Position numbers and translations under genes: made by a program. The notes beneath the pieces were generated by a model. It was not told the DNA's origin. It saw nothing but the letters and a program-made list of their open reading frames with translations, and ran no database searches. This document shows positions 16,831 through 24,690 of a stretch of 37,071 bases of DNA, in pieces (the first letter of the stretch is position 1; each line of letters opens with the position of its first letter). This DNA comes from Bacillota bacterium (GTDB lineage Bacteria > Bacillota > UBA4882 > UBA8346): the NCBI GenBank assembly GCA_012735315.1, contig JAAYHS010000146.1, positions 1 through 37,071 on the forward strand, written 5' to 3'.

Positions 16831-16966
16831 CCAAAAACCTCCCTATCTAAAGTTTAAAATACAAAATACGGTTGAAGTTTCGTTACCTGTGACCAGTTAC
16901 CAGTCCCCCGTTCCCGGTTGCCGGTTCACGGCAGATAAAAAACAGGAAACTGTCAACTGGGAACTG
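16831..16966 (-). repeat. Repeat-like intergenic insert between korD and korA
   Basis: The plus strand shows degenerate words such as GTTACC, AGTTACCAGT, GTTCCCGGTTGCCGGTTC and ACTGTCAACTGGGAACTGT. A relative (ACTGTTAACTGACAACTGT) lies at about 11040-11059, next to rtcB. No reading frame or promoter seen. Likely a dispersed low-complexity intergenic element. Confidence 0.5.
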
Positions 16967-17170
16967 TTATTTATAGACCTCAATCACCACATCCGGGCAC
17001 ATCCGGGCGCAAAAAGCGCAACCGATGCACTGATCCTGCTCCGTAACTTCAGCGGGCCGGTAGCCCTTCGAATTGAAACGTTCAGCCATATGAATGATTT
17101 TTTTTGGGCAAACGCTAACGCATAATTCACAGCCTTTGCAACGTTCTTCATTGAATTTAACTTGGGCCAT
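16967..17170 (-). CDS. korD: 2-oxoacid:ferredoxin oxidoreductase, delta (2x[4Fe-4S]) subunit
   Basis: A 67-residue ferredoxin-like subunit with two complete motifs: C-K-G-C-E-L-C-V-S-V-C-P and C-I-G-C-A-F-C-A-R-M-C-P. It carries electrons from the TPP centre to external ferredoxin. AGGAGG stands seven bases before the ATG. First gene of the operon, preceded by a long leader and a near-consensus promoter. Confidence 0.95.
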   Translation of the reverse strand: MAQVKFNEERCKGCELCVSVCPKKIIHMAERFNSKGYRPAEVTEQDQCIGCAFCARMCPDVVIEVYK

Positions 17171-17194
17171 TCCCTGTCCTCCTTTGTGTTTAAA

Positions 17195-17282
17195 GCAAAT
17201 CGCCCCCCGCCCGCCGGTTAGGCGCCGCCCGTTGCGGGCTTGCCGTTATTGAAAACTTATGGGCCACCGGGTTCCGATTTGC
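17195..17282 (-). promoter_or_regulatory. Candidate structured leader RNA of the oxidoreductase operon
   Basis: On the minus strand an 8-bp closing stem, GCAAATCG (17282-17275) with CGATTTGC (17202-17195), encloses two more hairpins: GCCCG-CAA-CGGGC (17239-17227) and CGCC-TAACC-GGCG (17224-17212). It lies between the promoter and korD, about 25 bases before the start codon. It matches no riboswitch class I know. Function is inference. Confidence 0.4.
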
Positions 17283-17312
17283 GAATACCGTATTATCGCT
17301 GATTTTTTCGCA

Positions 17313-17372
17313 AATAATAAACTTTTATTATTACCTGATAATAATTATAAACTTGATTATTAAAGAATGCAA
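17313..17372 (-). promoter_or_regulatory. Promoter of korDABC with two phased AT-rich repeats
   Basis: TTGCAT (17372-17367), 17-base spacer, TATAAT (17349-17344): a strong SigA-type promoter. Two related elements start 30 bases apart on the plus strand (17313-17333 and 17343-17362; shared core ATAAACTT then ATTATTA), each roughly palindromic. One covers the -10 box, the other lies just downstream, as expected of repressor sites. Confidence 0.7.
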
Positions 17373-17483
17373 TCATCAACTCCGCTTAAATTTGGATACT
17401 AAAACCATTATACCTTTCCCTTAAGAATAAGAGGTTTAACTTTTTGTAACATTAAAGCGGCAACTCTGGAGGAACTCCGGATT

Positions 17484-18167
17484 TTATTCCGGTAGCAGCC
17501 ACGGAGGGAGCATCCTCAAATGAAGCGGGAAAACCGGTAAATCCGGTAAATCCTCAAAAAAATCATTATTGCCGGTCAATAAACTTGCTTCCACCGTATA
17601 AAAAACGACCGGCAAGCCCAAATCGGCCGCGATTTCGCGAATCAAAGGCAAACCTTGTCGCCAAATTTCCGGAGTCGTCCCCCGTCCCCAGTTGATATTG
17701 GCCACTAAACCGGTGGCTCGAATCCTGGCCGCGTTTTGGAGTCCTTCAACCATTTTCACGGCTTGAGTCGAATTTTTGGTATCGGGTCGAAAAGGATTGA
17801 GCACGATCCAAAAATCATAAGATTCGTCCCTAAAGTAACGGTTGAAGCGTCCCAGCGCCCTGGCCCCAACCGGATCGCCGCCCACATCAATGACTACCCG
17901 ATAAGAACGGTCTTGCAACAAACTGAAAATTCGAGGGGAAAGCGCCGGAATATCCACATTTTCCCTGGCCAATTCGCTGCTGACCACCGTAATTCCTTCC
18001 CGTTCCAACTGCTCCGTCAAATCCCGGGAGCGAAAGTAGGGATTGACGATATCCAAATCGATTAAGCCGATTGGCCCGTCATTTTCGGTTTTCAAATATT
18101 TCGCATAGTTGATCGCAAATTCGGTCTTCCCACTGCCGTATGCGCCGCCGATAATCGTAATCCGCAT
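17484..18167 (-). CDS. P-loop ATPase of the MinD/CobQ type
   Basis: A 227-residue P-loop protein: GGAYGSGKTEF (7-17) is the Walker A motif, GLIDLDIVNPYFRSRD (33-48) resembles the switch region of MinD/ParA-like proteins, and RVVIDVGGDPVGAR the Walker B region. Proteins of this kind are often found next to VOR/KOR operons in clostridia; a role in assembly or metal insertion is possible but unproven. AAGGAG stands eight bases before ATG. Same strand as korDABC, 313 bases upstream; the korD promoter lies between, so it need not be cotranscribed. Confidence 0.8.
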   Translation of the reverse strand: MRITIIGGAYGSGKTEFAINYAKYLKTENDGPIGLIDLDIVNPYFRSRDLTEQLEREGITVVSSELARENVDIPALSPRIFSLLQDRSYRVVIDVGGDPVGARALGRFNRYFRDESYDFWIVLNPFRPDTKNSTQAVKMVEGLQNAARIRATGLVANINWGRGTTPEIWRQGLPLIREIAADLGLPVVFYTVEASLLTGNNDFFEDLPDLPVFPLHLRMLPPWLLPE

Positions 18168-18538
18168 CCGATTGTCTCCTTGTCAACAGTTCGATAACGG
18201 TTTGAAATTTTTTATTTCGAGTTGATTCCTCGACTGTCCTTTGTTTTAGCTTGCGGTGAAGGTGAAATATTATTCCAGTCAACAGGAAAATCGAGCTATA
18301 ATGCCTAATTAAATCATAAAATTATCAATATTTAAAGCCCTCCGAAATCAAAAACCGGTTGCAATATTATCGTTAACCACCCCGGCCGACAACCAAGTCC
18401 AAACAGCGAAACCAAAATAATGCCATTTTCCAAAATAATCCTAAAGCCCTATAAAAAATTTCCAATTCTAAACCGATAATAGTTATTAACTTTATAAATA
18501 TTACATAAATCAAATTTCAAGCAAAGGGGGTCGTTTCA
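18168..18538. other. Divergent intergenic region, 371 bases
   Basis: Separates the minus-strand ATPase gene from the plus-strand unknown gene, so it must hold both promoters. It is AT-rich toward the right (18420-18525), but I see no near-consensus promoter on either strand, no reading frame with a ribosome binding site and no clear hairpin. Confidence 0.4.
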
Positions 18539-19024
18539 GTGAAAATAACTCCGGATTCCCGGTATCGTTTCCCCAAACAAAATAATCCCCGCTCCAAAAC
18601 CAAATCAAAAAGGGAGTCGGAAGAATCCGCGCCCACCCCGGAAAACAACGGAATTGCTACTGAAAAATCCATCTGGCGAACTTTGGCCGCCAAGTATGAT
18701 ATTCGCCACGCAACCGCCGACGAACTCCGAGAAATCTCGACCGCGCTTTACCATGCCGGTCAAATCAGCTTATTCAATCACGCTATTCTTACTTTTGATC
18801 CCGCTAAATCGCCAATGCTCAATCTGGACATTAATCTGACCCCGGCCGATCGGGATGGCCGGAGGGACTGGATCGCCGAATATGAAGCTCGTTTAAAACG
18901 GGATTTAAAACAGAATAATCTTCAAGCCGCGCTGCAACATCACAAAATCATCGAAATTTTAAAACGTCTCGATAAAAGAACCGCCTGTTTAACACAGCAA
19001 TTTCCAATTGATTGCATTTTTTAA
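18539..19024 (+). CDS. Hypothetical protein, 161 residues
   Basis: Not recognised. The first 45 residues are hydrophilic and low-complexity (Lys, Arg, Ser, Glu, Pro, Asn); then a predicted helical part starts at IWRTLAAKYDIRHATADELR, followed by ALYHAGQISLFNHAILTFDP and, near the C-terminus, a charged helix (RDWIAEYEARLKRDLKQNN). No signal peptide or membrane segment. Start GTG at 18539 with AAGGGGG eight bases upstream. It seems a real gene, because it has a ribosome binding site and an even protein-like composition; its transcript probably ends at the hairpin at 19146-19187. Confidence 0.7.
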   Translation: MKITPDSRYRFPKQNNPRSKTKSKRESEESAPTPENNGIATEKSIWRTLAAKYDIRHATADELREISTALYHAGQISLFNHAILTFDPAKSPMLNLDINLTPADRDGRRDWIAEYEARLKRDLKQNNLQAALQHHKIIEILKRLDKRTACLTQQFPIDCIF

Positions 19025-19085
19025 CCTTTCCTTAATCGGCCTTTTTCAATTCGATCGTATAATAAGGTTAAAGGGGGCGATCAAA

Positions 19086-19331
19086 ATGTACGATTTCGAA
19101 TTGTACGCCATGTACTTAAACAAGCAATTAGAAAACGAAGCCAACAAAAAAGCCGTGAAGTTTAATGATATACTTCATGGTTTTTTTGTTAAAGTTTTTC
19201 AAGCGGTCGCTTCATTGTTGACGAAAGGTCTGACGTCGGTTACGATCATCCCGGCCCGTCGAGCCGCTTCCAGTCCGGCTCCGCCATCTTCAAAGACCTG
19301 GCAATTTTCCGGCGAAACATTGATTAATTGA
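19086..19331 (+). CDS. Doubtful small ORF running through a terminator
   Basis: ATG at 19086 follows AAAGGGGGCGATCAAA and a TATAAT box at about 19058, and the first 25 codons look protein-like (MYDFELYAMYLNKQLENEAN). But the frame has no stop before a strong bidirectional terminator at 19146-19187 and then runs antisense through the HAD gene. Either it is spurious, or a small gene that lost its stop codon. Confidence 0.2.
   Translation: MYDFELYAMYLNKQLENEANKKAVKFNDILHGFFVKVFQAVASLLTKGLTSVTIIPARRAASSPAPPSSKTWQFSGETLIN
19146..19187. terminator. Bidirectional Rho-independent terminator
   Basis: A nine-base-pair stem (CCGTGAAGT at 19153-19161, ACTTCATGG at 19172-19180, one G-U) is flanked by six A on the left and seven T on the right, so it works both ways. 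It separates the plus-strand unknown gene from the minus-strand HAD gene, whose stop is at 19199. Confidence 0.88.
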
Positions 19332-19798
19332 GCGCATTTCAAGAAAGTTTCCGGGTCCGGCTTGGAATTGGTCACATCGTCGGCGGTCACTAATTTGTCG
19401 AAGTAGCGTTCCAGTCCGGTTACCCGGATATTTACCAAAGCGATTTTCCGGTATTCGCCGGTGCCCAAGGCCATCGGCAGCTTCCCATGGTATTCCTCCA
19501 CGATTTTAAAGACCGGTCCGATTAACCGGATATTATTAATCAAGCTTAAATAAGCGTCATTCTTGGCTTTAACGAGCTCTTCCGGGTTTAATTTCTTCAC
19601 TTGGTGTTTGTTGATATAGCGTATAATCGCGGCGGTGGGCATCCCGGCCAATTGATAGAACAAGGTCTCGGGATACTCAAATCCATACTCTTCGGCCACC
19701 TTTTGCCAAGCACGGAAATGGATCGGCATCGTATCCACCAAAGTTCCGTCGATATCGAAGATCAACCCCCGCGCCTTCGGATCAATTTTTAAGCTCAT
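19199..19798 (-). CDS. HAD family phosphatase / beta-phosphoglucomutase-like hydrolase
   Basis: A 199-residue HAD subfamily IA protein. Motif I is FDIDGTLVDTMP (Asp15 nucleophile, Asp17 acid/base), motif II GTGEYR, motif III Lys in NSKPDPE, motif IV FEDGGAG. The cap domain (about 20-90) is the alpha-helical C1 type of YqaB-like sugar phosphatases and beta-phosphoglucomutase. Substrate is likely a phosphosugar such as fructose 1-phosphate or 6-phosphogluconate, but this is inference. Motif IV has EDGGAG where most relatives have EDS-x-x-G. Single gene with a terminator right behind. Confidence 0.9.
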   Translation of the reverse strand: MSLKIDPKARGLIFDIDGTLVDTMPIHFRAWQKVAEEYGFEYPETLFYQLAGMPTAAIIRYINKHQVKKLNPEELVKAKNDAYLSLINNIRLIGPVFKIVEEYHGKLPMALGTGEYRKIALVNIRVTGLERYFDKLVTADDVTNSKPDPETFLKCAQLINVSPENCQVFEDGGAGLEAARRAGMIVTDVRPFVNNEATA

Positions 19799-19994
19799 CT
19801 AACCCACTCCATTTAATTATCGCCCCATTACTTCGTCATCAAACTCCATCAACCTCTCGCTTTACCGAAATTTTAATTTTTAAAATACCTAATGCAACTT
19901 GAATAAGCCCCTATTCATCTGTTCACCGGCAGGAATCGGTTTTTTTCTCCCGAATAATTATTTTATCTTTGTAAAATTCAAAAGGAGGATTTGG

Positions 19995-20588
19995 ATGAAG
20001 AGTTTAAAAGGAACCAAAACCGCTGAAAATCTTTTAAAAGCCTTCGCCGGCGAATCTCAGGCCAGGACCCGCTATACTTTTTATGCTTCAGTCGCCGATA
20101 AGGAAGGATATAAACAGATTAGAAATATTTTCATCGAAACCGCCGATAATGAAAAAGAACATGCCAAAAGATTTTACAAACTCCTATTAGAAGGATTCGC
20201 CGGGGAACTGCCGGCAATGATCGAAATCAACGCCGGATATCCCGTTGCTCAGGGTACGACACTGGACAATCTTAAAGCGGCGGCCGACGGCGAGAATGAA
20301 GAATGGTCCGCGCTTTATCCTTCTTTCGCCAAAACCGCCGAAGAAGAAGGTTTCCCGGAAGCGGCGGCGGCGTTCAAGATGATCGCCACCATCGAAAAAA
20401 GGCATGAAGCCCGTTATCAAAAGCTGGCTGAAAATATCAGCGCCGGCAAAGTATTTCAAAAAGACCGTCCCGTTCTTTGGAAATGCGGGAATTGCGGCTA
20501 TATCCACGAAGGAGCCAAAGCGCCGGAGAAATGTCCCGCTTGCCTCCATCCACAAGGCTTTTTTGAAGTTTTCATGGAAAACTATTAA
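19995..20588 (+). CDS. rbr: Rubrerythrin
   Basis: A 197-residue non-heme diiron peroxidase protecting anaerobes from hydrogen peroxide. An N-terminal four-helix domain bears the iron ligands in [20 protein letters not shown] (Glu21), then E-x-x-H in [10 protein letters not shown], and E-K-R-H in [11 protein letters not shown]. The C-terminal rubredoxin-like site is C-G-N-C-G-Y and C-P-A-C. Start at 19995 is fixed by AAAGGAGG and by the family start [13 protein letters not shown]; in-frame sequence upstream is not coding. Monocistronic, ended by a long palindrome. Confidence 0.97.
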   Translation: MKSLKGTKTAENLLKAFAGESQARTRYTFYASVADKEGYKQIRNIFIETADNEKEHAKRFYKLLLEGFAGELPAMIEINAGYPVAQGTTLDNLKAAADGENEEWSALYPSFAKTAEEEGFPEAAAAFKMIATIEKRHEARYQKLAENISAGKVFQKDRPVLWKCGNCGYIHEGAKAPEKCPACLHPQGFFEVFMENY

Positions 20589-20626
20589 CTACAAAAGTTA
20601 CAGTCTTTCAATTTAAGCCATCTTTA

Positions 20627-20662
20627 AATTTAGGATTGCTTCCGGAAGCAATCCTAAATTTG
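20627..20662. terminator. Perfect 36-bp palindrome between convergent genes
   Basis: Arms of 18 bases without loop (AAATTTAGGATTGCTTCC and its complement). It lies 38 bases after rubrerythrin and 61 bases before the stop of the convergent kinase gene. There is no run of T on either side, so either it terminates through stem strength alone or it has another role. Confidence 0.65.
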
Positions 20663-20723
20663 TATATATTAGTGAAGCGATTAACTTATGGCAGGCTCAA
20701 TCGAGAGGGAAATTGGACGAATA

Positions 20724-23123
20724 TTAATCGATCTTATCCTTTCCCAACCCCGCTTTCCTGGCATATGCGATCGCTTGTTGACGGTTACGAAGATTAAGCC
20801 GTTTGATGATGTCGGCCATTTGATACTTGACCGTCCGCTCGCTGACATAAAGCTGGGACGCTACCTCTTTATAGGTTAATTCTTTGGCGACCAGCGCCAA
20901 AATTTCGATCTGTTTTTGAGTTAAAACCGTTTCGAGATCAACCCTAACCGGTTCACCCATACCGACGGTTTCGGCTTCAGCTGAGGCGGACTCGGTCAAA
21001 ACTTGGGCGGCTAATTCGGAGGAGATAACCGCCGCGCCGGAAGCCAAATCACGGAGCTGAGCGATTAACTCTTCCGCCCGCAGCCCCTTCAATAAGTAGC
21101 CGGTCGCTCCGTTTTTAACGGCTTCGAAAAGATCCGGCTCCCGGTCGGACATAGTCAAGATCACGATTTTAATCTCCGGCATCTCCGCCTTAATCAACCG
21201 GGTGGCTGTCAAACCGTTGCATCGCGGCATTTGAAGATCCATCAAAATCATGTCGGGGCGAAGCAAGCGCGCTTTCTCCAAAGCTTCCAAACCGTCTCTG
21301 GCGATGCCGACTACTTCAAAACCTTTTGGAGTGATTAAGTTCTGTAATCCTTCCATAAACAGGTAATGATCATCCGCTAACAAGACTCTGATTTTTTTTC
21401 CAAAATTCTGTTCGCCGTACTCCTCCGGCATCACCGTCCGATCAGGAGCGACGCAAGGAAAAATCACCGTCACCGTGGTACCCCGCCCAGGCGCGGCGTC
21501 GATCAGCAGTTCTCCGCCGAACTGTCCGGCACGTTCCCGCATTACTTCCAGCCCGAAAAAGGAACGTTCGCCGGCTAGTTTCTTAGGATCGAAACCGATC
21601 CCGTCATCAGTGACCGAAATCAAGATCCGCCCGCCTTTTTTCTGAAAAGCGATGGTTACTTTACGGGCTTGAGCATGTTTGCGCACATTGGCTAAGGCCT
21701 CTTGAATAATCCGAAACAGCTGGACCTTGACGGTTAAATCCAATTCATCCTCATTAAGGGCGTCCAAATCCCGCGTCTCAACCGGAATCCGAAAATTCCG
21801 TTCATAATGGCTGATATATTGTTGTAACGCCGCCAGCAATCCCTTTTTAAAAAGCAAAGTGGTCTTAACCTCGTAAATGAACTCCCGGACTTCGGTATTG
21901 GCCTCCATAATTATCTGTGATAAACGATTCAAGTTCTCTTCGATCGCTGAAAATTGACCGGCTTGAAGCATTTCTCGGATATTCTGTATCTGAATATTGG
22001 TGTAACCCAAAACCTGTCCCAGAGTATCATGAAGCTCCCGCGCCAACCGCTCCCGTTCCCTTAAAACCAGCAATGCTTGCTGTTGTTGAAGCATTTTCGC
22101 TTCAGCCGCTTTATTGGCGGTAACGTCATGAAGCACTACCAAACGACCGACTGCTTTCCGCCCGTCGTTTAATTCGGATATATAGACCTCATAATACCGG
22201 TCATCCCTGAAAAATTCCATGTGAACGGCGGATTTGTCACGGACAGTCGCGGTCAATTCCTGCCAATCGGCCAAAACCTCCCCGAAACCGTGACCGGCAG
22301 CCTTGTCGGCTTTTATGCCGAAAACCGTTTCCGCCGCGGGATTCACATCCATGATTCGATCCCGGTTATCCAGGATTAATACTGCGCTGTCCATCTTCTC
22401 CATGACCGCATTGCGGGGAACGGGCACCGCCTCCTGAACCCGAAAACGGAAAACCAAACTGGTAAAGACCATGCCCAGACTAATCGCCACCGGAGTGAGA
22501 TCATAATAACCAAACAATGAACCCTCCGAAATTAAACAGATAATGATAAAACATAAAATACAGGCGGTGATCGTAGCTATTGTCAATCCTTGTCTCCGGT
22601 AAAGCAGTTCCCGGTTTAAAACCGCTCTGATTTGGCTAATGATTACCGCCAAGAGTAAAATCCCACAATAAGCGGTAATTAACCAATACCATGGCCCGGG
22701 ATTAAAAAGCAATAAAGGATAACCGTTGGGAGCGCCCAACCACATTTTGGCGTAGACCAACCCATGCCGGGAATTGGTCAGGTTCAAAACATCGGTGACC
22801 GCCGGCAACAGAAAAAGTAAAGCTATTCCCAGCCGCGGGAGCCGTCTTTTACCTTTAATAACCGCCAAACTCCACATTAACCAGATGACCGGCACTTTCA
22901 GCCCCACGAAATCATTGGCGGCAAGATACCAAAAAGCCGCCGTTTTGAGATCGGTTCCGGATATTTGTAAGGCGAATCCGAGGCACCAGAAGATTACCGT
23001 TGCTTGCATAACGATCCACAAACGATCGGTAACCCGCTTATACACCGTATAGCAGGTAACTAAAAACAGCATTACCGCCCCGCCGAGATAAACCCAGATA
23101 TAAGGGTTATAGTGAAAATGCAT
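20724..23123 (-). CDS. Membrane sensor histidine kinase fused to NarL-type response regulator
   Basis: One uninterrupted 799-residue frame holds a whole two-component pathway. Domains: seven-helix membrane sensor (about 8-228, HisKA_7TM type), PAS (about 240-345), HisKA_3 with ARELHDTLGQ (phospho-His365), ATPase domain with N479 and DDGIGF (506-511), a receiver (578-695; acidic Asp584/585, phospho-Asp629, Thr657, Lys679) and a LuxR-type helix-turn-helix (733-793, TQKQIEILALVAKELTYKEV). The kinase and regulator are normally separate NarX/NarL or DesK/DesR-like genes. The linker (556-577) includes VMPEEYGEQNFGKK; no good internal start follows the GGAGGAG there. Signal and targets unknown. Confidence 0.93.
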   Translation of the reverse strand: MHFHYNPYIWVYLGGAVMLFLVTCYTVYKRVTDRLWIVMQATVIFWCLGFALQISGTDLKTAAFWYLAANDFVGLKVPVIWLMWSLAVIKGKRRLPRLGIALLFLLPAVTDVLNLTNSRHGLVYAKMWLGAPNGYPLLLFNPGPWYWLITAYCGILLLAVIISQIRAVLNRELLYRRQGLTIATITACILCFIIICLISEGSLFGYYDLTPVAISLGMVFTSLVFRFRVQEAVPVPRNAVMEKMDSAVLILDNRDRIMDVNPAAETVFGIKADKAAGHGFGEVLADWQELTATVRDKSAVHMEFFRDDRYYEVYISELNDGRKAVGRLVVLHDVTANKAAEAKMLQQQQALLVLRERERLARELHDTLGQVLGYTNIQIQNIREMLQAGQFSAIEENLNRLSQIIMEANTEVREFIYEVKTTLLFKKGLLAALQQYISHYERNFRIPVETRDLDALNEDELDLTVKVQLFRIIQEALANVRKHAQARKVTIAFQKKGGRILISVTDDGIGFDPKKLAGERSFFGLEVMRERAGQFGGELLIDAAPGRGTTVTVIFPCVAPDRTVMPEEYGEQNFGKKIRVLLADDHYLFMEGLQNLITPKGFEVVGIARDGLEALEKARLLRPDMILMDLQMPRCNGLTATRLIKAEMPEIKIVILTMSDREPDLFEAVKNGATGYLLKGLRAEELIAQLRDLASGAAVISSELAAQVLTESASAEAETVGMGEPVRVDLETVLTQKQIEILALVAKELTYKEVASQLYVSERTVKYQMADIIKRLNLRNRQQAIAYARKAGLGKDKID

Positions 23124-23278
23124 GGTTTCCCTCCGGTTTGGCAGATTATAAATAGCTAAACACTGTTTCCTTTTATTTCTTCATCCTCCTTAATTAATCC
23201 TTTACTTTAAGACTTGATTTTGGAGCGATTCGCGTGATGCGTTGCCCCCTGAAATCAGTCTCGTTCGTTTTACTTAAT

Positions 23279-23317
23279 AAAAAAACTAATAACCGGATTC
23301 GATAATCCGGTTATTAG
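23279..23317 (-). terminator. Rho-independent terminator of the propeller gene
   Basis: Fourteen-base-pair perfect stem (CTAATAACCGGATT, loop of four, complement) followed on the minus strand by seven T. Located 117 bases after the stop at 23434 and 156 bases before the kinase start; it isolates the two genes. Confidence 0.92.
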
Positions 23318-23433
23318 TCCCCCAATTAACTTTTATTTCGCTGTGCTCCAATTCGCCTTTTCATTAGGAATTGCCCGCTCCCGGAGAAAATACTAAAGAC
23401 CGGCCGAGACCGAGCCCTTTCCAAAAGTAATTC

Positions 23434-24492
23434 CTAGCGGGCGAACTTCATAATAAACCGTTTGGAACCATTCACGCAAACTAGATAGGGTACGCCTTGG
23501 CGATCAAATGTCAAACCTCCGAGGACGCCGCTGAAAAAACCGAAATCACCCATGGTTTCCCAATTAACGCCGTTAAATCTTGCCACGGAGATTTGATAAT
23601 CCCTGTCGGAATAAGCCAGATGGAGCCGGCCGTTATTGTCGAACTTCAATAAGACCTGCCTGGCGTCGATCTCGACCTTAGTCGCTTCATCCCAGGTCGA
23701 ACCGTTAAATCTTACCACTTTAAGTTGACCGCCGTCGTTTTCCCGATAAGCCGCATAGGGTATACCGTTGTTGTCAAGAGTCAAAGAAGCCGAGCCGCCT
23801 AATGGTTCGGCAATGCCGACCCTAACCCAATTTTCACCCGTATATCTAAAAACTATGAATTCACTTCTATTGTAACCCGAATAAAGAACGACCGGTAAAC
23901 CGCTCTTGTCAAGCAGGAAAAAAAACAGCTCAAGCTGTCCGTAGATATTCAGATTGCAAACTTCCTCCCAATTATCGCGGCTGTTTAATTTTAACACCGA
24001 AAGATAACGATCATTATGTAAAGAGGCCATATAAAGATCGCCGTTACCGTCGAACCTCAGGGAATCACCGATCACATATCCGTTGATGAAAGAAGTATTG
24101 CCGACTTCCTCCCAGTTGTCACCGTTAAATCGCTTCACGATCACATTTTTTTTGTTGCCGGGAATAATCTGGGTACAAGCTAAATGAGGCGCAGCTTCAT
24201 TATCGATAGCCAGCGCGACGAAATTAGAATACCTCCCGTTAGCCGGGAATCCGGACTCGCTCACCTTCTCCCAACCAACGCCGTTGTATTTCACTACCAG
24301 GGGTTGACCGTCGGTTTTATCCACGTAAGCCGCATAGGGCGTGCCATTATCGCTAAACCTCAGTGATACGTAATGGGCTTCTAGTCCGTCCCCCACCACC
24401 TGCCAGTATGGCTGTGGCTCGGCGCCTTTAGGGTTACTCCGATCGCATAAATTTAAATGTTTCGGTAAATTGTAAGAAAAATACTCTTTCAT
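23434..24492 (-). CDS. Seven-bladed beta-propeller protein, function unknown
   Basis: The 352-residue protein consists of seven repeats of about 47 residues. Each has W-E-x-V-G (PYWQVVG, VGWEKVS, DNWEEVG, DNWEEVC, ENWVRVG, STWDEAT, VNWETMG), then a strand like L-R-F-D-N-N-G-x-P-Y-A-A-Y, and a closing V-V-R-F-N-G strand. The count and spacing fit a closed seven-bladed propeller. There is no signal peptide, membrane segment or catalytic motif, so it may be cytosolic and bind a protein or glycan; this is unusual, since such repeat proteins are commonly exported. Single gene with its own terminator. Confidence 0.7.
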   Translation of the reverse strand: MKEYFSYNLPKHLNLCDRSNPKGAEPQPYWQVVGDGLEAHYVSLRFSDNGTPYAAYVDKTDGQPLVVKYNGVGWEKVSESGFPANGRYSNFVALAIDNEAAPHLACTQIIPGNKKNVIVKRFNGDNWEEVGNTSFINGYVIGDSLRFDGNGDLYMASLHNDRYLSVLKLNSRDNWEEVCNLNIYGQLELFFFLLDKSGLPVVLYSGYNRSEFIVFRYTGENWVRVGIAEPLGGSASLTLDNNGIPYAAYRENDGGQLKVVRFNGSTWDEATKVEIDARQVLLKFDNNGRLHLAYSDRDYQISVARFNGVNWETMGDFGFFSGVLGGLTFDRQGVPYLVCVNGSKRFIMKFAR

Positions 24493-24584
24493 TACCTGAA
24501 CCTCTTTTTTTAAACAAATGAACCAAAAGATAAATTTAAGCCATACGTCAAATAAAGCCCAATACCCGTATTTTATTTTAAAAT

Positions 24585-24605
24585 AAAAACCCCTTTATCA
24601 AGGGG
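24585..24605 (-). terminator. Terminator of the FecBCD-FmdE operon
   Basis: CCCCTT / AAGGGG stem with TATC loop followed by five T on the minus strand, 85 bases after the FmdE stop. Two further AGGGGCA-like words lie between (24606-24630). Confidence 0.75.
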
Positions 24606-24690
24606 CAAAAAAGGGGCAGAAAAAGGGCAATCTAGCTCTTTTTTGATCCTCATTATTCGGCGCAAACATCTTTACTCCGACGACCCCGGA

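Noticed and set aside
17195-17340. T-box, cobalamin, fluoride or ZTP riboswitch before korD
   Set aside because: None of their conserved core motifs could be found; only an unassigned structure is reported.
19899-19994. Upstream extension of rubrerythrin
   Set aside because: The family start and AAAGGAGG fix translation at 19995; the upstream codons are hydrophobic noise without a binding site.
21390-21460. Kinase and response regulator as two genes
   Set aside because: The frame is continuous and no start codon with suitable spacing follows the internal GGAGGAG, so a fusion is the direct reading.
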